DNA of 64,000 bases, from the NCBI GenBank assembly GCA_947176415.1, contig CAMWQJ010000004.1, positions 1-64,000 on the forward strand, written 5' to 3'. The notes below the pieces were generated by a model, which ran no database searches, was not told the DNA's origin, and saw only the letters and a list, made by a program, of their open reading frames with translations. Both the position numbers and the translations under genes were made by a program. The DNA is from an uncultured Ruminococcus sp. (GTDB lineage: Bacteria > Bacillota > Clostridia > Oscillospirales > Ruminococcaceae). Positions 57,846 through 64,000 of this stretch are shown in pieces (position 1 is the first letter of the stretch; the number at the start of each line of letters is the position of its first letter).

Positions 57846-58193
57846 TCAGTTGTTTTTTATGTTTTTTTTGTAATTCAGTCCCCATGATTCGAGCGAGTCA
57901 AGAATGGATTTCGTTGAAAAGCCGAGTTCGGTAAGGGAATACTCCACTCTCGGCGGAACTTCTGCATAAACAGTACGGTCAATAATTCCGTCCGACTCCA
58001 TGGCACGTAAATTATCTGTCAGGACTTTCTGCGATATTCCTTTTAAAGAACGCTGTAATTCATTAAACCGCCACGGTCTCAGAAGCAGATTTCTTATAAT
58101 CATTATTTTCCACTTGTTTCCGATAAGCAGAAGCGTCGTTTCAACGGGACAGGCTGGCAGTTCTTTTATTTTCGGCATGATTAATTCCTCCAT
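57846..58193 (-). CDS. HxlR-family winged-helix regulator
   Basis: 'CPVETTLLLIGNKWKIMIIRNLLLRPWRFNELQRSLKGISQKVLTDNLRAMESDGIIDRTVYAEVPPRVEYSLTELG'. Confidence 0.95.
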   Translation of the reverse strand: MEELIMPKIKELPACPVETTLLLIGNKWKIMIIRNLLLRPWRFNELQRSLKGISQKVLTDNLRAMESDGIIDRTVYAEVPPRVEYSLTELGFSTKSILDSLESWGLNYKKNIKNN

Positions 58194-58732
58194 TTGTAGT
58201 TTCCGTATTCATATTGCAGATATTTTACGGCGATTTCTTCTCTTTTTTTCCAAAGAATTTCATAATAATTTTGTGTATGCTTAAGACTGTTTTTTAATGT
58301 TGTATACTCCTGAATTGCAGGTGAAAGGTCTGTTATTTCGAGAAGTTCACCATCAATGAAATATAATTCATATGCCCTGTTAAAAAATAGAAATGTTTCA
58401 AAAAAATCAGACATAATATATTTATTGTCATCATTATTTATGGCAATAATAGCACTTCCTGTATAATTTATTTTGATTTTCGGAGATATTTTAAAATTAA
58501 TTGTTATGCTTGAATCTGTTTTTTCTGTATAATCTTCAACTTTTTTCTTTCCATATAAAAGATTATCTTCAATAAAGTATTCAGCGGTATACCCTCTATA
58601 ACAGCACGTCATAGCAGAAAAATTTTTCAATCCAAAATCTGCTGAATTGATAATATCTTTTTCTTTTTCGCAATCAATGAGTATGAATTTTTCATTTTTG
58701 TACCACATATAGTCACAGCTTTGCATTGTCAC
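58181..58732 (-). CDS. Unknown protein
   Basis: 183 aa ORF overlapping the HxlR start; no recognised domain. Confidence 0.5.
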   Translation of the reverse strand: MTMQSCDYMWYKNEKFILIDCEKEKDIINSADFGLKNFSAMTCCYRGYTAEYFIEDNLLYGKKKVEDYTEKTDSSITINFKISPKIKINYTGSAIIAINNDDNKYIMSDFFETFLFFNRAYELYFIDGELLEITDLSPAIQEYTTLKNSLKHTQNYYEILWKKREEIAVKYLQYEYGNYKWRN

Positions 58733-58861
58733 CTGAGAAGACCTCCTTATGCATTAAAATATGATGTTACATAAAATTATAATGTATAAAACATGAAATG
58801 TCAATATAATTTTCTGTTCACAATTTATTTACAATCGGACATTTTTCCGAAAATACGCAAT

Positions 58862-58879
58862 AGTTACCTTAAAGTAACT
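58862..58879. promoter_or_regulatory. Candidate HxlR operator
   Basis: AGTTAC-CTTAAA-GTAACT with an adjacent half-site GTTACTT; just upstream of TTGTAA-17-TATTAT. Confidence 0.55.
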
Positions 58880-58900
58880 ATGTTACTTCAAAGTGCGTAC

Positions 58901-58929
58901 TTGTAAAAATTCAAAATATATGTTATTAT
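58901..58929 (+). promoter_or_regulatory. Sigma-A promoter for cupin gene
   Basis: TTGTAA (58901-58906), 17 nt, TATTAT (58924-58929). Confidence 0.6.
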
Positions 58930-58985
58930 AAAATCAAGGAAAGGGAAAAAATCTTCCCGAAAAAATTTCAAAGGAGTATATAATT

Positions 58986-59339
58986 ATGGCTAATTACACA
59001 AAAATCAGCGTTGCAGACGGTGCAAGAACAGAACTTCATGACGTACTCGGACTTACGGGTGCAGAAATAAGTATAAACGAACTTCCGGCAGGTGCTGGCG
59101 TGCCGTTCGTTCACTCTCACAAGCAGAACGAGGAAATCTATGCAATTCTTGACGGCAACGGCAAGGCTGTTATCGACGGCGAGGAAATCGAAATTAAAGC
59201 AGGCGACTGGCTGAGGGTTTCACCGTCCGCAAAGAGACAGTTTTCCGCTTCTGCTGACTGCGGTATAAAATATATCTGCATTCAGGTTAAGGAAAATTCC
59301 CTTGAATGCTATACAGCAGACGACGGTGTTGTGTGCTGA
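58986..59339 (+). CDS. Cupin domain protein
   Basis: 'GVPFVHSHKQNEEIYAILDGNGKAVIDGEEIEIKAGDWLRVSPSAKRQF'. Confidence 0.92.
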   Translation: MANYTKISVADGARTELHDVLGLTGAEISINELPAGAGVPFVHSHKQNEEIYAILDGNGKAVIDGEEIEIKAGDWLRVSPSAKRQFSASADCGIKYICIQVKENSLECYTADDGVVC

Positions 59340-59449
59340 AAATTTTAAAATCATTTAAGCGTCCGTAACTTGCGGACGCTTTATTTGACTTTATAATGCT
59401 TTGGTGATATAATAATATAGGAAAATTTTTCGGGAGGGGTACAGTATAC

Positions 59450-59941
59450 ATGATAAATTACAATATCAGAAAAATCAAATATGACGAATACAGAATACTT
59501 GATAATTTTCTTTATGAGGCGATTTTTATTCCCGAAGGTATACAATCGCCTCCGAAGTCAATAATTGAACAGCCTGAATTACAGGTATATGTTGAAAATT
59601 TCGGCAAAAAGGACGACTATTGTCTTGTTGCCGAAATCAACAATAAAATCGTCGGTGCGGTGTGGGTTCGCATTATGGACGACTATGGACATATATATAA
59701 TAATACTCCGTCGCTTGCTATATCGCTGTATAAGGAGTTTCGGAGACGGGGAATCGGTACAGCTTTACTTGAAAGTATGTTGTCACTTTTAAAGTCAGAA
59801 AATTATGAAAAAGTATCGTTGTCAGTACAAAAAGCAAACTATGCTTACAGAATGTATCTGAAAATGGGTTTTGAGGTTGTTGACGAAAATGACGAGGAGT
59901 ATATTATGGTATGTGATTTGAGAAAAGGAGAAAAACAATGA
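59450..59941 (+). CDS. GNAT family N-acetyltransferase
   Basis: 'LAISLYKEFRRRGIGTALLESMLSLLKSENYEKVSLSVQKANYAYRMYLKMGFEVV'. Confidence 0.92.
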   Translation: MINYNIRKIKYDEYRILDNFLYEAIFIPEGIQSPPKSIIEQPELQVYVENFGKKDDYCLVAEINNKIVGAVWVRIMDDYGHIYNNTPSLAISLYKEFRRRGIGTALLESMLSLLKSENYEKVSLSVQKANYAYRMYLKMGFEVVDENDEEYIMVCDLRKGEKQ

Positions 59942-60375
59942 GCTGGTCACTGGAATTAATCAGAACGAAAACCAACACAGAACCTTATGACGAGGAAAAA
60001 GACGAGGATATTATTCCATTTACAAAAGACGAAATAATTAAAACTCTGTATGAAATATCCGAAATAACAGATATTAGCATTGAAGATACTGAAAGTAAAT
60101 TTGTACACGTATACGGTGAAAAATGGAGAATTGAAATATGTTTCTGGGAACATCTTCTTTATTCCGAAAAGGACATGACATATTGCACAATAGAGTTGCA
60201 AGTGCGGGGAAATACCGAACCTAAAGAGTTTTTGTCACTGCTTGTGGAAAAGCTTAATGCAAGGCTTTTTGATATGTATGCCGGAAGTTTCTGGACTGGC
60301 GACGGGACAGGTTTTGCAGACTGGAAAAAATTTTGTGACAGAATAGTAAAGGAGTTATCCAATGAAAACGGTTGA
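59938..60375 (+). CDS. Unknown protein
   Basis: 145 aa; ATGA overlap with GNAT gene; no recognised domain. Confidence 0.5.
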   Translation: MSWSLELIRTKTNTEPYDEEKDEDIIPFTKDEIIKTLYEISEITDISIEDTESKFVHVYGEKWRIEICFWEHLLYSEKDMTYCTIELQVRGNTEPKEFLSLLVEKLNARLFDMYAGSFWTGDGTGFADWKKFCDRIVKELSNENG

Positions 60376-60814
60376 CATAAATTATATAAGCAATTATATA
60401 TCATATAATTCACATGATATCAGAGGTATATATTATTATTTTTACCTCACTGAGTCCGAAATAATAAGTATAGATAAACTAAAGTCGGATTACGGATTTA
60501 CAGACGATATGTTTTCGGACAAGATAACACTGCAATATGTCTATAATATAGTTCCGCTTGCGACTATTGACCTTGACAGTGAAAAGAGAAATTATCTGCA
60601 CAGTCTTAACAACAGAAAAATTAACAGGGAAATTAAAAGTCTTGACAATGACGAATTTTACATATATTTTCAGAAATTATGGGACACAGAAAGAGCATTT
60701 TTATTGCGAAAGTGGGACGAATATGAGAAAAAATGTTGCATAAAGCTTGCTGTTGAATGGTGCGAAAATTACAATATTCCGTATACGAAAGGAGACGTTT
60801 ATGAATACAATTGA
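60362..60814 (+). CDS. Unknown protein
   Basis: 150 aa; overlaps ORFs on both sides; no recognised domain. Confidence 0.5.
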   Translation: MKTVDINYISNYISYNSHDIRGIYYYFYLTESEIISIDKLKSDYGFTDDMFSDKITLQYVYNIVPLATIDLDSEKRNYLHSLNNRKINREIKSLDNDEFYIYFQKLWDTERAFLLRKWDEYEKKCCIKLAVEWCENYNIPYTKGDVYEYN

Positions 60815-61343
60815 AGCAATAAACAAAAGACACAGTTATCGTGGAAAATACAAACAGATTAATATTTCGAAAAAAGACCTTATAACTATTATGGAATGTG
60901 GTCTGAATGCACCGTCAGGCTGTAATAAGCAGACCACCAGTCTTATTGCAGTTGACGACCGTGAAATTCTTGACAGGCTGTTAGGAGTTATAGACCCGCC
61001 TGTTGCAGAGACTGCTCCGGCGATAATATGTGTCCTTACTCAAAGAATAAACGCCTACAGGGACAAATGCTTTGCGATTCAGGACTATTCCGCCGCTATC
61101 GAAAATATGCTTCTTGCTATAACTGAACTTGGTTACAACAGCTGCTGGTATGAGGGACATATTACTGACGACGACAGAATATGTGACAAAATGGCTCAGA
61201 TTTTAAATGTTCCGGATAATTATGAACTTGTTTGTTTTCTGCCCATAGGCATAGCTGAAGAAAAAGCAACTGTTCCACAAAAGAAAGCGTTTGACGAAAG
61301 AGCATGGTTCAATTCTTTTCCGTCAAAAAAATATCAGTTATGA
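60801..61343 (+). CDS. Nitroreductase family protein
   Basis: 'AINKRHSYRGKYKQINISKKDLITIMECGLNAPSGCNKQTT', 'DYSAAIENMLLAITELGYNSCWYEG'; start reassigned to MNTIEAIN. Confidence 0.9.
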   Translation: MNTIEAINKRHSYRGKYKQINISKKDLITIMECGLNAPSGCNKQTTSLIAVDDREILDRLLGVIDPPVAETAPAIICVLTQRINAYRDKCFAIQDYSAAIENMLLAITELGYNSCWYEGHITDDDRICDKMAQILNVPDNYELVCFLPIGIAEEKATVPQKKAFDERAWFNSFPSKKYQL

Positions 61344-61369
61344 TTTTTTGGAAAATTTTATTTTACCCC

Positions 61370-61398
61370 TTGACAAATCGGAAATAATGTAGTATAAT
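61370..61398 (+). promoter_or_regulatory. Sigma-A promoter for ylxM-ffh operon
   Basis: TTGACA (61370-61375), 17 nt, TATAAT (61393-61398). Confidence 0.75.
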
Positions 61399-61441
61399 GT
61401 GTAAAGTGATTTTGGATTACACCCAAACAGGAGTTTTCAGT

Positions 61442-61777
61442 ATGGCAAAGGAACTTAAATTCGTGATGTTGCTTGACTGCTACGGCGACTTGCTTACGGA
61501 ACATCAGAAAAACATAACGGAGCTTTATTATTGTGAAGATTTGTCGCTGTCGGAAATCGGTAATCCACTGGGAATCACACGGCAGGCTGTCCGTGATATT
61601 ATAAAGCGTACCGAAAATATTTTACTCAATTATGAAGAAAAGCTCGGCTTTGCACAGCGTCTTGAAAAAATGCGTGAATGTTTACGCAGAATAGGCGAAA
61701 CAGCCGAAAAAATAGAAGATGACAATATAAAGAAAATTATTATGGACGAAACATATAACGGTCTTGATTTATTATAA
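61442..61777 (+). CDS. ylxM: SRP-associated HTH protein YlxM
   Basis: 'LLDCYGDLLTEHQKNITELYYCEDLSLSEIGNPLGITRQAVRDIIKRTE'; precedes ffh; start reassigned to MAKELKF. Confidence 0.93.
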   Translation: MAKELKFVMLLDCYGDLLTEHQKNITELYYCEDLSLSEIGNPLGITRQAVRDIIKRTENILLNYEEKLGFAQRLEKMRECLRRIGETAEKIEDDNIKKIIMDETYNGLDLL

Positions 61778-61791
61778 ATGGAGGAAATCGC

Positions 61792-63177
61792 ATGGCATTT
61801 GAGGGTCTTTCCGAAAAACTGAATAACGTCTTTAAAAAGCTGAAAGCAAGAGGAAAACTCACGGAAAGCGATGTTAAGGAGGCTATGCGTGAAGTTCGTC
61901 TCGCACTCCTTGAGGCTGACGTAAGCTATAAAGTAGTAAAGGACTTTGTAGCAAGCGTTACGGAGCGTGCGGTCGGTGAAGACGTTCTGGCAAGCCTTAC
62001 GCCTGCACAGCAGGTTATAAAGATAGTCAATGAGGAACTATGTTCCCTCATGGGCAATAAAAATTCGCATATAAATTTTGCTTCCAAGCCACCCACTGTT
62101 ATAATGATGTGCGGTCTTCAGGGTTCAGGAAAAACAACTCATTCCGCAAAACTTGCCAAGCTCCTCAAGAAAGAAGGACACAGACCGCTTCTTGCGGCGT
62201 GCGATATATACCGTCCTGCTGCTATAAATCAGTTGCAGGTTGTCGGACAGAAAGCCGATGTAAAGGTTTTTGAAATGGGACAGATAGACCCCGTTATTAT
62301 CGCAAAACAGGCTCTTGCGTATGCAAAGGACTACGGGCATGACATACTTATCATAGACACCGCCGGTCGTCTCCATATTGACGAAGAACTTATGCAGGAA
62401 CTTGTAAACATCAAGGAACTGACACAGCCTGACGAAATTATGCTTGTCGTCGATGCTATGACTGGTCAGGACGCTGTAAACGTTGCAAAGACTTTTGATG
62501 ATGCGGTCGGAATAACAAGCGTTCTTATGTCAAAACTCGATTCCGATACACGTGGCGGTGCTGCATTGTCGGTGCTTGCGGTTACGGGCAAACCTATTAA
62601 ATTTGTCGGCATGGGCGAAAAACTTGACGATTTCGAGCAGTTCCACCCCGAAAGAATGGCTTCCCGAATACTCGGCATGGGCGATGTTCTTACGCTTATT
62701 GAACGTGCGGAAAATGTCATGTCGCAAAAAGATGCCGAAAAGCTGACGAAGAAATTTAAAGAAAACACTTTTGACATGGACGACTTGCTTGAACAGATGA
62801 AGCAGATTAAAAAGCTCGGTTCTATGAAGTCAATCCTCGGAATGCTCCCCGGACTTAACGGAAAAATCACCGATGATGATATAGACGAGAGCCAGTTCGG
62901 AAGAATCGAGGCTATAATAACTTCAATGACAAAGGCGGAGCGTGCCAAACCGTCTATTATCAATCCGTCACGCAAAAGACGTATTGCGAGCGGTTCAGGT
63001 ACAAAAGTTGAAGATGTCAACAGACTGCTTAAACAGTTTGACCAGATGCAACAGCTTATGAAGAAATTCACGGGCGGTAACAATAAAATGGCTCTCCGCA
63101 AGGCAAGAAAAAAGCTTGCGGGTATGAATTTTGACAAAATAGCAGGCAAGGGCGGAGGAAATCTGCCACCAATATGA
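61792..63177 (+). CDS. ffh: Signal recognition particle protein
   Basis: 'GLQGSGKTTHSAKLAKLLKKEGHRPLLAACDIYRPAAINQL', 'DTAGRLHIDEELMQEL', M-domain 'RKRRIASGSGTKVEDVNRLLKQF'. Confidence 0.97.
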   Translation: MAFEGLSEKLNNVFKKLKARGKLTESDVKEAMREVRLALLEADVSYKVVKDFVASVTERAVGEDVLASLTPAQQVIKIVNEELCSLMGNKNSHINFASKPPTVIMMCGLQGSGKTTHSAKLAKLLKKEGHRPLLAACDIYRPAAINQLQVVGQKADVKVFEMGQIDPVIIAKQALAYAKDYGHDILIIDTAGRLHIDEELMQELVNIKELTQPDEIMLVVDAMTGQDAVNVAKTFDDAVGITSVLMSKLDSDTRGGAALSVLAVTGKPIKFVGMGEKLDDFEQFHPERMASRILGMGDVLTLIERAENVMSQKDAEKLTKKFKENTFDMDDLLEQMKQIKKLGSMKSILGMLPGLNGKITDDDIDESQFGRIEAIITSMTKAERAKPSIINPSRKRRIASGSGTKVEDVNRLLKQFDQMQQLMKKFTGGNNKMALRKARKKLAGMNFDKIAGKGGGNLPPI

Positions 63178-63189
63178 TATGGTGATTCT

Positions 63190-63393
63190 ATGGAGACTTT
63201 TGGATATATATTTTTTATTCTTGCAGGGATATTTTCAGTTCTTGCCTCGATTAAAAACTGGGACTGGTATTTCAATAACTGCAGGGCAAGACCATTTGTC
63301 CGAATTTTCGGCAGAACAGGTGCAAGAATTTTCTATATATTTATAGGCATATTTATAACTGGAATAGGAGTTTTATGCCTTATAAAAAATTAG
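63190..63393 (+). CDS. Small two-TM protein (Imm17-like)
   Basis: 67 aa, two hydrophobic helices separated by 'NNCRARPFVRIFGRTGARIFY'; between ffh and rpsP. Confidence 0.6.
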   Translation: METFGYIFFILAGIFSVLASIKNWDWYFNNCRARPFVRIFGRTGARIFYIFIGIFITGIGVLCLIKN

Positions 63394-63451
63394 CTTTCAA
63401 TGCGGAGTTTTTCCGCTTGATATACACAAAAACTTTTGGAGGTGAATATAA

Positions 63452-63694
63452 ATGGCAGTTAAAATCAGACTCAGAAGAATGGGTGCTAAGAAAGCTCCTT
63501 TTTACCGTATCGTTGTTGCTGATTCAAGATACCCCAGAGACGGCAGATTCGTTGAGGAGATAGGCTACTATGACCCCACTAAGAATCCGTCTGTTGTTAA
63601 GGTTGATGCTGAAAAGGCTAAGGACTGGATAAAGAAAGGTGCACAGCCTACAGATACAGTAAAGGTTATTCTTAAAAAAGAGGGCGTACTCTGA
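63452..63694 (+). CDS. rpsP: 30S ribosomal protein S16
   Basis: '[46 protein letters not shown]'. Confidence 0.97.
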   Translation: MAVKIRLRRMGAKKAPFYRIVVADSRYPRDGRFVEEIGYYDPTKNPSVVKVDAEKAKDWIKKGAQPTDTVKVILKKEGVL

Positions 63695-63767
63695 TTAAAG
63701 ACTTTTTGCGGAAGAGGGCAGACTTAATGTCTTTTCCCTCTGTTCCGGAAGTCTGTGGAGGTTATCT

Positions 63768-64000
63768 ATGAAAGACTTACTTTATGCAATTACGGCAGGG
63801 CTTGTTGAAGATAAATCCGCTATAAAAATTACCGAGGACGCACCGGACGAAGAGGGCGTTATTGTTTTTCATCTGACAGTTGCACCCGACGACATGGGTC
63901 GTGTAATCGGTAAACAGGGAAGAATCGCAAAGGCACTGCGTACAATCATGCGTGCAGGTGCAACGAGAAAAAATATAAAAGTCTCTGTTACAATTGAATA
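63768..64000 (+). CDS. khpA: KH-domain RNA-binding protein KhpA/YlqC (stop codon cut by window edge)
   Basis: 'MKDLLYAITAGLVEDKSAIKITED...HLTVAPDDMGRVIGKQGRIAKALRTIMRAGATRKNIKVSVTIE'; last two bases 'ta' begin the stop. Confidence 0.93.
   Translation, partial: MKDLLYAITAGLVEDKSAIKITEDAPDEEGVIVFHLTVAPDDMGRVIGKQGRIAKALRTIMRAGATRKNIKVSVTIE

Overview
This window looks like a chromosomal segment of a low-to-mid-GC, cellulose-degrading Firmicute, probably Ruminococcus or a close relative. I infer that from two GH9 enzymes with dockerins, a cellobiose phosphorylase, and yabP/yabQ sporulation genes. Housekeeping blocks: yabP-yabQ-divIC-S1 protein; guaB; typA; a Tyr/Thr/Pro tRNA cluster; rsmE; aroE-aroK with fabD; a full FAS-II/acetyl-CoA carboxylase operon (fabH-fabK-orf-fabG-fabF-accB-fabZ-accC-accD-accA-acpP); a four-subunit 2-oxoacid:ferredoxin oxidoreductase; citrate synthase; azlCD; ylxM-ffh-orf-rpsP-khpA. 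Accessory parts: duplicated lipoproteins, BspA-like LRR surface proteins, tandem dockerin GH9 genes beside a dockerin LRR protein, a long structured leader before the GH94 gene, and several small unknown ORFs inside conserved operons. The most unusual feature is a compact, intact phage head-type block (terS-terL-portal-capsid-protease-connector-tail completion-hub-like, 48172-55049). No integrase, replication, tape-measure, tail-tube or lysis gene is visible. It is bounded by an azlCD terminator and feoA, and is a candidate domesticated or GTA-like element. All assignments come from reading the protein and DNA sequence; no database search was run.
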